Source of the DNA: Nostocales cyanobacterium LEGE 11386
GTDB taxonomy: Bacteria; Cyanobacteriota; Cyanobacteriia; Cyanobacteriales; Nostocaceae
Direction: 5' to 3'
Length of the DNA stretch: 64,000 nucleotides
Assembly (NCBI GenBank): GCA_015207155.1
Contig: JADEXK010000018.1
Location: forward strand, 23,921-87,920
The notes below the pieces were generated by a model. It saw only the letters and a program-made list of their open reading frames with translations, did no database searches and was not told the origin of the DNA. Position numbers and translations under genes: made by a program. This document shows, piece after piece, positions 28,078 through 37,150 of the stretch. Position 1 is the stretch's first letter. The number at the start of each line of letters is the position of its first letter.

Positions 28078-29889
28078 CTACTGACGGGAGTTATAGTAAG
28101 TTAATATACCTCCTGAGAAGACGATCGCCGCTAATGCTAAAAAAACTGCTTGCAATCCGATAAAGGTTTCAGCTAAACCAGCTAGTGCCAAGGGCAAAGA
28201 TAAGGCAATGTTAATAACATTATTTTGCAACCCGAAGACTTTGCCACGCATTTCTGGTGGAGTTTCTGTTTGGATTGCTGTTTGCATAGGGATACCAACT
28301 AACGCCCCAAACACACCTAATAAAGCTACTAACAGCAGAACCATCCATAACTGTGTTGTGAATATTGATAGACCAATCAGAGATGCTGCCATACCTAAAC
28401 AACCACAGAGACTAAGCAAGCTGTAGGAGAAGCGTTGACCAAATTGACCGAGAATCGTAGCGCCAGTAGCAATCCCCACGCCACCAGCTGCTAGTAAAAA
28501 GCCAAACTGAGAGGCTTTTAAGTTAGGAATTATTTCTGCTATGCGAACAGCTAGAACAGTTAATGCAGCGAAGACCGAAAATAAAATAGTTAGTTGTAGT
28601 AGAGCATTACGGACACAATAATTAGCTTTGAGATAGGAGAAACCATCGCGGAGGTCAGAGAAGACATGGGGAAATTCTCTGTCGGGGTCATGGGGTTTTT
28701 CTTTAGTCCTCAAGACCAACAAAATGAATCCGGCGATCGCATAACTCCCACCCACTAAAAGTTCTTTACCTAGTCCACCACTACCACCAATTTGCAGCCA
28801 CAATGTATCGGCGATCGCTAACAGTGGTTCCCCAATGGCAAATCCCACAATCACTGATGCCATCATGGTTGTCGTGTAGAGCGAATTAGCCGAGAGTAAA
28901 TGCTGTTCTTCCACCACCAAGGGAATTGCTGTCTGTTCTGCTGGGGCAAAAAATTGGGTCAGTGTGGAAACTAAAAATGTTACACCCAAGATAATGCCAA
29001 AACCCACTGGTAACACGCCAATGGGTTGCCAATCGTGAGTTAACCACAATAATAGAGGAATTGCTAAAACCAGGATGCCGCGCCAAGCATTCGTTGCTAC
29101 CAGTACAGTCTTTTTCGACCAGCGATCGACAAATACACCAGCCACAGAACCAAATAGTACAGCTGGAATTGTAAAGGCCATCATTAAAGCTGATACCCAA
29201 CCGCTAATGCTCTGATTACTCGCCTGAAACTGAGTATTAATCAAGCCAATCATCAGCACCAAATATACTTTATCTGCTAGTTGGCAGAAAACTTGACCAC
29301 CCCAAAGAGCTAGGAAGTTAGGATTTTTTAATACAGGTAAAAAGCCTTGCTGCTGCACATTCCCTGACGCTGCTTCACCACCGGAACCAGAAGATCCATC
29401 TAATTTTAGCGGTTCTGGTTCTGGGGTGGTGTTAACTGGCAAATTCCGCCCATTGCCATTTGTCTTACCAGTAGTTAATTGGTCTTCGGATTGGCTAGGA
29501 ACATCAGTTTTTGGTATTTCCGTTGTCCACTTTTGCTCATTGTGGGAAACATCTTGAGTGGTTTTCTCTTGGCTATTGATCTTACTCAGTGCTGAGTGCT
29601 GAGTGCTGTTAGCGGTAGCGGGGCGTTTAGCCCGTGCTGAGTCAAAAGAAGAATACTCAGGACTTTCGCACTCGGTACAAGCCCCGTCCCTTGTGGGCGG
29701 AATCTTATTATTGTCAGAAGGTTGATACCCCGCCTCTTGTGGGCGGTTTTTTAACTCAGCACTCAGCACTTTTAACTCAGCACTCTTCATTGTAGGATCT
29801 GATGCCCTATTCTGTTTTTTGGTGTAGCTTGGTGACAAAGGCAAGATTTTTGTATCCAAATCAGACGGTTGCATCATGGTTGGCAGCAA
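28078..29889 (-). CDS. MFS transporter with long repeat-derived N-terminus
   Basis: A 603-residue protein. Residues from about 185 on form a major facilitator domain with about 12 hydrophobic segments ([36 protein letters not shown], and others) of the MFS_3/enterobactin exporter-like type. The first 185 residues are hydrophilic and are largely encoded by sequences that resemble intergenic repeats: heptamers of AGTGCTG at 29588-29608, two CCCGNC-TTGTGGGCGG copies at 29681-29700 and 29727-29746, and further heptamers at 29751-29785. The start overlaps recO by 29 bases (or 14 if the sixth residue is used). Substrate unknown. Confidence 0.88.
   Translation of the reverse strand: MLPTMMQPSDLDTKILPLSPSYTKKQNRASDPTMKSAELKVLSAELKNRPQEAGYQPSDNNKIPPTRDGACTECESPEYSSFDSARAKRPATANSTQHSALSKINSQEKTTQDVSHNEQKWTTEIPKTDVPSQSEDQLTTGKTNGNGRNLPVNTTPEPEPLKLDGSSGSGGEAASGNVQQQGFLPVLKNPNFLALWGGQVFCQLADKVYLVLMIGLINTQFQASNQSISGWVSALMMAFTIPAVLFGSVAGVFVDRWSKKTVLVATNAWRGILVLAIPLLLWLTHDWQPIGVLPVGFGIILGVTFLVSTLTQFFAPAEQTAIPLVVEEQHLLSANSLYTTTMMASVIVGFAIGEPLLAIADTLWLQIGGSGGLGKELLVGGSYAIAGFILLVLRTKEKPHDPDREFPHVFSDLRDGFSYLKANYCVRNALLQLTILFSVFAALTVLAVRIAEIIPNLKASQFGFLLAAGGVGIATGATILGQFGQRFSYSLLSLCGCLGMAASLIGLSIFTTQLWMVLLLVALLGVFGALVGIPMQTAIQTETPPEMRGKVFGLQNNVINIALSLPLALAGLAETFIGLQAVFLALAAIVFSGGILTYYNSRQ
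29588..29785. repeat. cluster of heptamer and GTGGGCGG repeats inside a coding region
   Basis: Three AGTGCTG heptamers (29588-29608), paired 20-bp units GCCCCGTCCCTTGTGGGCGG and ACCCCGCCTCTTGTGGGCGG, then CACTCAG heptamers (29751-29785). They are the same kinds of repeat as found between genes elsewhere in the window, but here they are translated as the N-terminal arm of the MFS protein. Confidence 0.75.
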
Positions 29890-30772
29890 AATAAGAGTCG
29901 ATCAAGGTAGCGGAGCGAATAGGGCGACCTAAATGATATTGAGCATATTGGCGCAAAATTTGCTCAACAGATAACCACCCATATTTTCTAGCAGCATCCA
30001 TTTGCATTATCTCTGGTTGTGACAACTGTTGGAGCATGGCTAGTTCTGTAGCATCCAGACGACAAGAAATAACTGGGATGTCTTGCCAATGGACGACTGT
30101 TTGATAACCAGGGATTGCAGCATGGGGTGATGGAGTCAGAGTTGAATTTTCTCTATCTCCTCCTTTTTTCTGTTCCCTATCTCTTCGCAAAGTTTCCCAA
30201 GCCTGTAAGCTGACTGTACCACCAGCAGCAACACTAAATCCCACGCGCCAGTTGGGGTCTGCAAAGTCTGGCGTTAAGGAGTGTTGAGTTAGGCAACATA
30301 CTTGAACTTGAGGTGTTAATCCGCCTAGGGCTAAAAAATGAAACACTGCATGAGCTAAGTGAGCATAAATACCAGATGTATCTGTTCTGGGCAATGCTTC
30401 CAATCGCTGGAGATGTTCATTGAGTAACTCATAAAGTTCTGCTTGGGGTTGTTCACTTAAAGCCTGACACAGGACTATTTCTGCTAAATACTGACCAGCA
30501 GCGAGTTTTCCCAAATCTTTAGCCAGACCTGGATAAGTTTTTAAAGTTTGTGCTTGTGTAATTTTATCGAGCGATCGCCCTTTAGCAATCAGCAATTCAT
30601 TGACTACAAACATCCCGCTCCTGCCCCCAAGGCTAGAGTTATGCTTGCGTGCCCCAGGGGCAACTGCTCGAATCAAACCGAACTCTGGTGTCAAAATTGT
30701 CACTATTTTGTCTGATTCTCCCAGTACCTGGGTTTTGAGATTAATTCCAGTTACTTTATAGGTTCTACTCAT
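29861..30772 (-). CDS. recO: DNA repair protein RecO
   Basis: Recombination mediator that helps RecA load on SSB-coated DNA in the RecFOR pathway. The protein has 303 residues. An N-terminal OB fold ([36 protein letters not shown]) precedes the helical C-terminal domain. The latter contains an unusual insert (about residues 198-215, [18 protein letters not shown]) encoded by a GGAGATAG-type repeat. The start codon ATG 30772 lies in the first unit of a heptamer array (30771-30830). It overlaps the MFS gene at its end. Confidence 0.93.
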   Translation of the reverse strand: MSRTYKVTGINLKTQVLGESDKIVTILTPEFGLIRAVAPGARKHNSSLGGRSGMFVVNELLIAKGRSLDKITQAQTLKTYPGLAKDLGKLAAGQYLAEIVLCQALSEQPQAELYELLNEHLQRLEALPRTDTSGIYAHLAHAVFHFLALGGLTPQVQVCCLTQHSLTPDFADPNWRVGFSVAAGGTVSLQAWETLRRDREQKKGGDRENSTLTPSPHAAIPGYQTVVHWQDIPVISCRLDATELAMLQQLSQPEIMQMDAARKYGWLSVEQILRQYAQYHLGRPIRSATLIDSYFAANHDATV

Positions 30773-30830
30773 TAGTCATTAGTCATTAGCCATTAGTCAT
30801 TAGTCATTAGTCGTTAGTCATTAGCCATTA
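30771..30830. repeat. heptanucleotide tandem repeat (ATTAGTC)
   Basis: About eight units of ATTAGTC with single-base variants (ATTAGCC, GTTAGTC) fill the space between recO and deoC. On the minus strand the unit reads TAATGAC and contains the recO start codon. This is the short tandemly repeated (STRR) class known from heterocystous cyanobacteria. Confidence 0.9.
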
Positions 30831-30875
30831 GGTTAAGAACAAATGACAAAAGACAAAGGACAAAATAAAGAATGA

Positions 30876-31556
30876 CTATTCACCCTTTTCCAGGTTATCG
30901 CGCTGGCGGATCAAATCAATACTGCGAGATGTGCCTAATCTAGTAGCACCCGCTAGGATTAATTCTACGGCTTGATTGTAGGTGCGAATACCCCCAGATG
31001 CTTTAATGCCAACCCTTTCCTTTGCCATGTCCTTCAAAAACCTCACATCTGCCACTGTAGCCCCGCCATGCCAACCTGTACTGGTTTTTAAGAATGCCAC
31101 CCCTGCTTCCATAGATAGTTCTGCGGCTAGTTTTTTTTCTGCTTCAGTCAGCAAATTGGTTTCCAAAATTGCCTTAACTGTTTGCCCAGTCTCTTCACAA
31201 ATTTCCGCAATCTCTCTGTGGACTGCTTCAGTGTTACCAGCCTTCAACCAACCTAAATTAATCACCACATCTAATTCAGTAGCTCCATTTTCCACGGCTT
31301 CTTGAGCTTCATACAACTTGACGGCGGAAGTTGTCGCCCCAGTAGGAAAGCCAATTACAGTACAAACTTTGGTTTTTCTGCCGTGGAGAAGTTCAGCTGC
31401 TTGCTTCACATAGGCGGGTTGCAGACAAACCGCCGCAAAATTAAATCTGTCTGCTTCTTCACACCATTGCTCAACCTGCTCTGGAGTAGCCGTTGGCATT
31501 AGCAGAGAATGATCGATAAATGGCGCAATATCAATATCTGGATAGTCTGCTGCCAT
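30876..31556 (-). CDS. deoC: deoxyribose-phosphate aldolase
   Basis: Cleaves 2-deoxyribose-5-phosphate to glyceraldehyde-3-phosphate and acetaldehyde in deoxynucleoside salvage. A TIM-barrel protein of 226 residues with the Schiff-base lysine in [10 protein letters not shown], the second lysine in [11 protein letters not shown], and [14 protein letters not shown]. It lies upstream of recO on the same strand, with the heptamer repeat between, and could be cotranscribed. Confidence 0.95.
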   Translation of the reverse strand: MAADYPDIDIAPFIDHSLLMPTATPEQVEQWCEEADRFNFAAVCLQPAYVKQAAELLHGRKTKVCTVIGFPTGATTSAVKLYEAQEAVENGATELDVVINLGWLKAGNTEAVHREIAEICEETGQTVKAILETNLLTEAEKKLAAELSMEAGVAFLKTSTGWHGGATVADVRFLKDMAKERVGIKASGGIRTYNQAVELILAGATRLGTSRSIDLIRQRDNLEKGE

Positions 31557-31705
31557 TGTGTCTTTTGCCAGTGATTGATTATTAAACTTTATAAAAAATT
31601 AAATCATTTCTTATATATATATTAAAACACATATATTCCGAGTTGATCCCCAAAACAAGCTACTGCGGTGGTTTTGTCCGTTAGTTTTCCGGGATTACTG
31701 AATTA

Positions 31706-32905
31706 TTAGTAGTATTTTAATTGACAAGAGGTAGTTGTAATCTGAGAAAGTTCAGCAGAATTCTGCCCCCCGGTTGTGAAAAAGTCGCGAATAGTTTGAG
31801 CTAATGCCTTTGATGCCAAATAAGGTACACCATTACCAATTGTTTTAAACATATTGGTGAGTGACATATCCTCTGGAAGTACAAAATTTGCAGGCAAAGA
31901 TTGAATAGCTAAAGCTTCTGCTACAGAAATTCGCCGGATTTTGTAGGGATGTAAGTGTACTTCATTATTTCCATAGCAAGCAGTCGGAGAGTAACGCCAT
32001 CTGTGCAGACGTTTGAAAGACTTCTTAGAATCATCTCCTTCATCAACAGCAGCAAATCTGGTGATACCTGCCCTGGGTTTAAAATAATGTTGAGCATTAG
32101 GATGATTCAACACATCATTTTTGCTAAACCAGTATTCAACTGTGAGTTCCTGAGGTATGCCTTCAGGACAAGCTAGAAACGAATTTTCTTGGAATGGTTT
32201 GCACTTTTGCCAAGGGTAGCTAAAAACTTGTTCTTGAGGATATAAAATTTGATTTTGCCAATTAAAATTTACTTTAGCTATTAATCTATCACTCTTAATA
32301 CTTATTCTTATATCCTTGAGAAAATCTTTTCGGAAACCAACAAGAATAATTCTTTCCCTATCTTGGGGTACACCGTATTCAATAGCATTAATTAACCGTT
32401 CTGTTAATATATATTCTGCTTGGATCAATTTCTGCTTCAGCGATTCAAAAAATAAACGGTGTTTTGTCGTCCGCCATAAACCTTTGACATTCTCGAATAA
32501 AAAAAAATCTGGCAAATTCTGACAAATTAATTCTACGTAGGCAGCCGAAAGTTTACCATTATCTCCTAAATTTCCTTTATTTTTTCCGCCAATCGAAAAA
32601 TCAGGACAGGGAGGCCCACCAATAAAACCGACAATATTATGAGATTTGCGACAATCTTCAATTAATTCACAGAAACGCTGTGCTTCTACCCCTTCCATCA
32701 GTTTGCTGACGTCTGCGGCTTCCCCTTCATGATATCCATATTCTGGCTGAGGTAATTTAATTAATTCCCGTGAATAACGGTATGCTGCCATGAATGGTTT
32801 AAATATTTCATTGACGTAGACAATATTAAAACCTGTAGTTTCAAAACCTAAATCGAGGAAGCCTGAGCCAGCAAAAAAGGAGAAAATACAAGGGTAAACA
32901 CTCAT
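31706..32905 (-). CDS. orphan DNA (cytosine-5) methyltransferase
   Basis: A 399-residue m5C methyltransferase. Motif I FSFFAGSGFLDLGFE is close to the N-terminus; motif IV GGPPCPDFSIGG holds the catalytic cysteine (PC followed by P rather than the usual Q), motif VI is FENVKGL, motif VIII QDRERIILVG and motif X is near IGNGVPYLASKAL. The target recognition domain is between about 230 and 330. There is no restriction endonuclease gene beside it, so it is a solitary enzyme or a remnant of a restriction system. The recognition site is unknown. Confidence 0.92.
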   Translation of the reverse strand: MSVYPCIFSFFAGSGFLDLGFETTGFNIVYVNEIFKPFMAAYRYSRELIKLPQPEYGYHEGEAADVSKLMEGVEAQRFCELIEDCRKSHNIVGFIGGPPCPDFSIGGKNKGNLGDNGKLSAAYVELICQNLPDFFLFENVKGLWRTTKHRLFFESLKQKLIQAEYILTERLINAIEYGVPQDRERIILVGFRKDFLKDIRISIKSDRLIAKVNFNWQNQILYPQEQVFSYPWQKCKPFQENSFLACPEGIPQELTVEYWFSKNDVLNHPNAQHYFKPRAGITRFAAVDEGDDSKKSFKRLHRWRYSPTACYGNNEVHLHPYKIRRISVAEALAIQSLPANFVLPEDMSLTNMFKTIGNGVPYLASKALAQTIRDFFTTGGQNSAELSQITTTSCQLKYY

Positions 32906-33058
32906 TAATCAACTTAATACATTAATAAAATAGTATTAAAGTATAGCAGAGTAGATAATTGTGATTATTTAGATAGAAATCACTGATTTATATGATAATT
33001 CTATTTATATTATGTCTTCATCTTACTGGCAAAAATTTTTAACTTGCTTAAGTTATTT

Positions 33059-33083
33059 TCACGCAAAGGCGCAAAGGCGCAAA
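33059..33083. repeat. CGCAAAGG-type tandem repeat
   Basis: ACGCAAAGGCGCAAAGGCGC followed by AAAG, three units of a motif found between many Nostoc-type genes. A related sequence, CGCAGAGGCGCAGAGGCGCG, lies at 56477-56496. Confidence 0.7.
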
Positions 33084-33118
33084 GTTTTTATTATGCGTCT
33101 TGGCAGCTTTGCGCGAAA

Positions 33119-34561
33119 TTATCCCACAACTTCAGGCTGTGCTTCTGGTGATAAACGCTTTACACCTTGCTTAACAAACGCTTGTAAAAAACTAATCTGC
33201 TGGTTTCGCTGAAAGACATTTTGCACAGTTTGTCGCAATTTTTCTAAATTCAAATTGTTTCCAGAATCTAGCGCTACTTCCTGCTGTTCAAAATATTCAA
33301 CTAAACTTAACCCTGCTACCCTGGTGAGATAAGCTGCACTTACACCCTGCACTAAACCACCAGCAACGAAGGTGACAGCATTACTTTTGAGAACAGTACT
33401 CACAGCTTTTGTAGAAAGTTCCACTAAACCCAGTTTCAGCATCAAACTTCCCATTGTTCCCGCTACGGTTTGCGCTTGTTCCAAGGAAAACTTCTGCTGA
33501 TAAATATTACCTAAATCTATGACCATCTGAGCATTAATTGCCGCAGTTGCCAGAATATCTAGTGCTGGTACTGGGTTAGCAAAGGCAGCCGCCGCAGTTA
33601 TCCATTGATATTGTTCAATAATTGGGGTGCTGCGATCACGTCTGGTTCCATTCAATAAATTTTTTGCTTCAGCTTTCAACAACTTCGCTTTTCTGGCGGT
33701 AGTTGTCCACACCAAATGCCGTGCTTGCTGTGCTAAAACTTCACTTAATTGCTGTGTTAACTGCTGGATATCTGGCGCTGGTTGTTCCAGCCACTCTTGT
33801 ACAGTACCATCAGTTTCATGCTTCCGGACTTTCTGAGGAATGGGAGAGGCCGCAATTGCAACTACATTTCCCGGCATTCGCTGTTTTAATGACAGCAAGA
33901 CGCTAGCACGTTCGTCTGCTAAATACTGGTCTTGTTTGTTGAAAATTAAAATAACAGGCAGATTTGCTGCTTTTAGCTGCTGTAAGCTTTGAAATTCGGA
34001 GTCTGTCAAATCACCGTTGGTCAGGAACAAGACAAAATCAGATTGTTGAAGTTCTGCTAAAACAGCTGCATCTGAATTTTCACCCGTTTCTCTAAACAAA
34101 GGCGATGTTTCCCAAAAGCTTACTTTTTGCTGTGTTTCTTGCCAATCGCTAGACTCTAGCACTTGAATTAAAGTGCTTTTACCAACGGATTTCCCACCAG
34201 TTACAGCTAGTTTAATTTCTTGCCTATCTAACTCCAGCAGCAATTGAGCAACTTGTTCTCTTAGTATCGCTAAAGCTGTGTGATTTTCTGCTTCTTGTGC
34301 TAGTTGATTAATCACGGCTTCTGTTTTAGCGATCGCACTTTCCACGGTAGCCCGATCTACAACCATACCATCTAGCTGCTCTAAACTATCTTGCGGGCGA
34401 TTTTTCTGGAATAACCACAACCCACCACCGACAGCCAAGGCACTAAATAAACCAATTTCACTCAATTGCACAATTGAATGATGCCAACTTTGTAATATCC
34501 ACAGGGAAAAAGATAGTCCCAATCCTCCCACTAAAATTGGTCGCTGCAACTTCACAACCAT
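33119..34561 (-). CDS. membrane-associated GTPase with DUF697 domain
   Basis: A 480-residue protein. Two N-terminal hydrophobic segments (ILVGGLGLSFSLWILQ, IGLFSALAVGGGLWLF) anchor it; residues about 115-280 form a small GTPase domain with G1 GGKSVGKST, G4 NKQD and G5 AASP. The C-terminal part (about 320-440) matches the YcjF/DUF697 region with alanine-rich helices. Such proteins are conserved in cyanobacteria; the role may concern membrane or envelope homeostasis but is unproved. Confidence 0.85.
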   Translation of the reverse strand: MVVKLQRPILVGGLGLSFSLWILQSWHHSIVQLSEIGLFSALAVGGGLWLFQKNRPQDSLEQLDGMVVDRATVESAIAKTEAVINQLAQEAENHTALAILREQVAQLLLELDRQEIKLAVTGGKSVGKSTLIQVLESSDWQETQQKVSFWETSPLFRETGENSDAAVLAELQQSDFVLFLTNGDLTDSEFQSLQQLKAANLPVILIFNKQDQYLADERASVLLSLKQRMPGNVVAIAASPIPQKVRKHETDGTVQEWLEQPAPDIQQLTQQLSEVLAQQARHLVWTTTARKAKLLKAEAKNLLNGTRRDRSTPIIEQYQWITAAAAFANPVPALDILATAAINAQMVIDLGNIYQQKFSLEQAQTVAGTMGSLMLKLGLVELSTKAVSTVLKSNAVTFVAGGLVQGVSAAYLTRVAGLSLVEYFEQQEVALDSGNNLNLEKLRQTVQNVFQRNQQISFLQAFVKQGVKRLSPEAQPEVVG

Positions 34562-34602
34562 GATTCTCCGCGCTTTTTGTCAGGTTTCTCTTTCAGAATA
34601 GA

Positions 34603-35097
34603 TCAAAATTCCATTTCTCCATCTTGAACAGGCGAACAGACACACTTTTCTTTACCTATTTCTTCACCTACAGATGCTTGTAAGATTAACTCCCAAGCTT
34701 CACGATATTGTGCAGAACGAGGTTTGCGCTGTCGTTTGTTAGTCTCGACAAGGTGTATCTCACTACCATAATTTATGAACACATTTACCGGGAAGATATA
34801 GAATAAGTCAAGTTTTTCTATATATACCAGCGCAAAATCAAAGTCTGAACGCTTGTATGCTGCTCGAATCATGATCCGCCGATTTGTTTTAGTGCGGCGA
34901 TTATCTACAACATAATTGCCAGAAGGTTCATCAAACCAAGCGTGCTTAACTTGAATTTTGACTAAAGTTCCTTCTACATCAAATACTAAATCGTAGGGTA
35001 GCCGATCACCAACAGGCTTTAAAACTCCCCAACCACGCTTTAAGGCATGAAAAACAGCAGCCTGTTCTGCTATGTCTCCTTTCAGCTTTGTATCCAT
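34603..35097 (-). CDS. I-Ssp6803I-like PD-(D/E)XK homing endonuclease (free-standing)
   Basis: A 164-residue nuclease that closely resembles I-Ssp6803I, the endonuclease encoded in the tRNA-fMet group I intron of Synechocystis 6803, as I recall its sequence (LKGDIAE, KRGWGVLKPVGDRLPYDLVF, NYVVDNRRT, YGSEIHLVET and RQRKPRS are shared). Likely catalytic residues are E11, D36, Q49 and K51 (PYDLVFD...IQVK). I-Ssp6803I recognises the intronless anticodon region of the tRNA-fMet gene. Here the ORF lies downstream of that gene, outside the intron, beyond a perfect hairpin. No clear ribosome binding site is seen before ATG 35097. The reading frame is intact. Confidence 0.9.
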   Translation of the reverse strand: MDTKLKGDIAEQAAVFHALKRGWGVLKPVGDRLPYDLVFDVEGTLVKIQVKHAWFDEPSGNYVVDNRRTKTNRRIMIRAAYKRSDFDFALVYIEKLDLFYIFPVNVFINYGSEIHLVETNKRQRKPRSAQYREAWELILQASVGEEIGKEKCVCSPVQDGEMEF

Positions 35098-35119
35098 TTA
35101 TTCATAGCTAATCATCAGC

Positions 35120-35166
35120 ATAAAACGAAGCCCTGTAAAATTAAAGTTTACAGGGCTTCGTTTTAT
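35120..35166. terminator. perfect 20-bp hairpin between tRNA-fMet and endonuclease gene
   Basis: ATAAAACGAAGCCCTGTAAA (35120-35139) pairs perfectly with TTTACAGGGCTTCGTTTTAT (35147-35166) across a seven-base loop. On the minus strand it ends in TTTTAT and should stop the tRNA transcript; on the plus strand it ends similarly. It lies just before the endonuclease start, so that gene probably has a separate promoter or relies on read-through. Confidence 0.85.
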
Positions 35167-35174
35167 CTTCTGTT

Positions 35175-35499
35175 TGGTGGCGGGAAGTGGATTTGAACCA
35201 CTGACCTTCGGGTTATGCTTACCAACTACAGCTTTCACTGCCCGGCTATTCCGGTTTGTGGTCTGGACTGTCCCTTCACCCTCGTCTTTTAATAACGTTA
35301 GGGTGCCTGCCTTCCAGTCTCTACACCTTCTTCATTTCTGAAGCTTGGTTCGGGATTACCGCGCTAATGGCTTCCCCGAGTTTGACAGGTAAACATACGC
35401 AAGTTTCTTTGCGTACCGCCCACTGTAAGACCAACTAATAAGCGCTTAGTGAACCTTACAATTCGAGCCCGACGAGCTACCAGGCTGCTCTATCCCGCG
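35175..35499 (-). tRNA. initiator tRNA-Met(CAU), interrupted by a group I intron
   Basis: Exon 1 is 35466-35499 (34 nt, begins CGCGGGATAGAGCAGCCTGG, ends in GGGCT) and exon 2 is 35175-35217 (43 nt, begins CATAACCCGAAGG, ends CCACCA). Joined, they form a 77-nt initiator tRNA: a C1-C72 mismatch, the GGG/CCC anticodon stem pairs, loop CTCATAA and an encoded CCA end. The exon-intron borders follow group I rules: U before the 5' splice site and G at the intron end, which puts the intron between U33 and C34. It has a strong promoter at 35518-35547. Confidence 0.95.
35218..35465 (-). ncRNA. group I intron in tRNA-fMet, 248 nt, without ORF
   Basis: The 248-nt intron has the conserved core of group I introns: a P7 5' strand in TGTAGAGACTGGAAGGCAGG (R element, about 35306-35326) and its partner in GAAGGGACAGTCCAGACC (S element, about 35259-35276). 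It ends with the required G at 35218. The intron should self-splice with a guanosine cofactor. It has no reading frame; a homologue of the endonuclease carried by the Synechocystis tRNA-fMet intron lies next door instead. Confidence 0.9.
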
Positions 35500-35517
35500 T
35501 CGCTGTTTGACTTTTCT

Positions 35518-35547
35518 AGTATAACCACAAAGTTATAAGTTTGGCAA
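35518..35547 (-). promoter_or_regulatory. sigma-70 type promoter of tRNA-fMet
   Basis: TTGCCA (35542-35547) and TATACT (35518-35523) with an 18-bp spacer, each matching the consensus at five of six positions. Transcription should start about ten bases before the mature 5' end at 35499. The -35 box lies immediately after the asparaginase stop codon. Confidence 0.7.
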
Positions 35548-36501
35548 CTATAACAGCGATAATTCTCCAACTACTTCTAAACGCTTGTATTTACCTAAAG
35601 TCATAAACTTCTCTGATAGGCTTTCGGCGGCGCTGGGGCTAATCCAACCCATTTGCTGGAGTAAGTGGATAGCAACGGCATATTTTGCCCGTTTAGCTCC
35701 ATCTATGACTTTAATGGTCAATCCCATGCCTTCACCCAGCCTGCCAATGCATTGCACACCTTCGGCACCAGATTTACTTACCAGTTCTCCTGGAGCTAAA
35801 CGCATCAGTTCCGTGTCAAATTCTCCTTCTCCGGCTACCATCGCTGGATGATGTGTCATGGCACGGACAATCCGCTCCATATCGACGTTGCTGCTAGAGG
35901 CTAATAGCGCATACAAAGATGCCATTTGACTAATTTGCATGAGATAAGTTGGTGCGCCACAGTCGTCATGTGCGCTGAGAAATTCTTCGGCTGGCATCCG
36001 CAGTAATTCTGCTACTTTACCCAAAATTAACTGCTGTACTGGGTGCTTGCGATCCAAGTAGTTATTTAAAGGCCAATGGCGTTGCTGACAAACGGCTAAC
36101 ATCCCCGCATGTTTCCCAGAGCAATTGTATTCCAAAGGACTTTTTTTACCTTGGGGAATTGGACATTGGAGTGCAGTTGGGTCAAGGTCAGCGCGCCACA
36201 GGATGTTAAATGCCTGTCTTACCTGTTCGATTGTGCCTTTGTGGGAACTTGTAATAATAGCTAAGTCGCGATCGCTTAGGTTGTAGCGCTCCAGTGTACC
36301 TGTGGTAGTGACTGCTAGTGCTTGAAATGGTTTGAGTGCAGAACGAACAAATGCAGCCGTTTCCGAGTTACCGGCGACGGAAAGCACCCGCCCGCGTTCG
36401 TCGCATATAACAGCTTGGACTACATGCCTTGATTCAATAATTCCTTCCCGCAACAGCCGGACTTCTAGGGCTGTGGCTTGAGTTCGTTTTCCCATTGTCA
36501 T
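35548..36501 (-). CDS. asparaginase (Asparaginase_II / R. etli type)
   Basis: A 317-residue enzyme of the PF06089 asparaginase family, which hydrolyses L-asparagine to aspartate and ammonia. Signatures are LLREGIIESRHVVQAVI, SALKPFQALAV, ITSSHKGT, NCSGKHAGML, HDDCGAPTY and LVSKSGAEGVQCIG, which hold the conserved Ser-Lys pairs. Start is probably the third residue (MGKRTQ). It is the third gene of the rsfS-CGLD27-asparaginase order seen in many cyanobacteria, here with a gap of about 150 bp. Confidence 0.9.
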   Translation of the reverse strand: MTMGKRTQATALEVRLLREGIIESRHVVQAVICDERGRVLSVAGNSETAAFVRSALKPFQALAVTTTGTLERYNLSDRDLAIITSSHKGTIEQVRQAFNILWRADLDPTALQCPIPQGKKSPLEYNCSGKHAGMLAVCQQRHWPLNNYLDRKHPVQQLILGKVAELLRMPAEEFLSAHDDCGAPTYLMQISQMASLYALLASSSNVDMERIVRAMTHHPAMVAGEGEFDTELMRLAPGELVSKSGAEGVQCIGRLGEGMGLTIKVIDGAKRAKYAVAIHLLQQMGWISPSAAESLSEKFMTLGKYKRLEVVGELSLL

Positions 36502-36649
36502 GGGTTAAATTTTATTACCTTTTTTATTTATTTATTAGTCCCAAGTCATTGGTGATTAGTAGCTAATTACTCAACACCAATGACCTTTCGGGTTCGTCAG
36601 TTGCTCATGGGAGAAACCCCCAAGACCGCACTGACTCACCAATGACGAT

Positions 36650-37150
36650 TTACGACAATTGCCAGACTATACTACCAATAAGAAACATTCCCGCCAAGCC
36701 AGCAAAGGAAAATTGTAACCGTTGCAGAATCGGTTTGATTTCGTACGCCACAATTAGGCGATCGCGCATCAGGACTTCTTGTGGCTTCATCCAAGTTTGA
36801 CCGTCGTACCAGCCTGACTCTTCATAAAATACGGTTGTATTGTAGAGGCGATCGCGTATATAAAGCCAGCCCAACAACAATCGCACTAGTACTAGCACTA
36901 CTCCTACACTTGCGCCTGCTGCACCGCAGAGGAGAAAATGAGCCAACTGTTTGTGTGGAGGAAAACTGGCGGCTGCTACTGGCCCTGCTACCAGCCACGA
37001 CAAACTCCAAATCCAAACCATTTTCGTGATATATTCTCGCCAATTTAAGATGCAATCACAAAATAGCCAGGATGTTTTTAATTCTTCGTATTCATTCAGT
37101 GGTTGTTGGTCTGTAGGAACTGGGCAATTGGAAACCGAAGACCTCATCAT
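36650..37150 (-). CDS. CGLD27 (DUF1230) family membrane protein
   Basis: A 166-residue protein with the family opening [20 protein letters not shown], two membrane helices ([35 protein letters not shown]) and a third at the C-terminus. The conserved [20 protein letters not shown] segment is present. CGLD27 proteins are restricted to cyanobacteria and plastid-bearing eukaryotes. The gene overlaps rsfS by four bases, so the two are translated together. Confidence 0.92.
   Translation of the reverse strand: MMRSSVSNCPVPTDQQPLNEYEELKTSWLFCDCILNWREYITKMVWIWSLSWLVAGPVAAASFPPHKQLAHFLLCGAAGASVGVVLVLVRLLLGWLYIRDRLYNTTVFYEESGWYDGQTWMKPQEVLMRDRLIVAYEIKPILQRLQFSFAGLAGMFLIGSIVWQLS

Noticed and set aside
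27881..28084. 67-residue open frame that begins in the 71-bp dispersed repeat
   Set aside because: It starts with TTG, its continuation is not conserved in the second copy (which soon meets a stop), and the composition is not protein-like.
30771..30830. Heptamer arrays as possible CRISPR
   Set aside because: Seven-base units without spacers; these are short tandem repeats, and no cas genes occur.
33119..35499. m5C methyltransferase and PD-(D/E)XK nuclease as a restriction-modification system
   Set aside because: The nuclease matches the intron endonuclease I-Ssp6803I and lies beside its tRNA target; a GTPase gene separates it from the methyltransferase.
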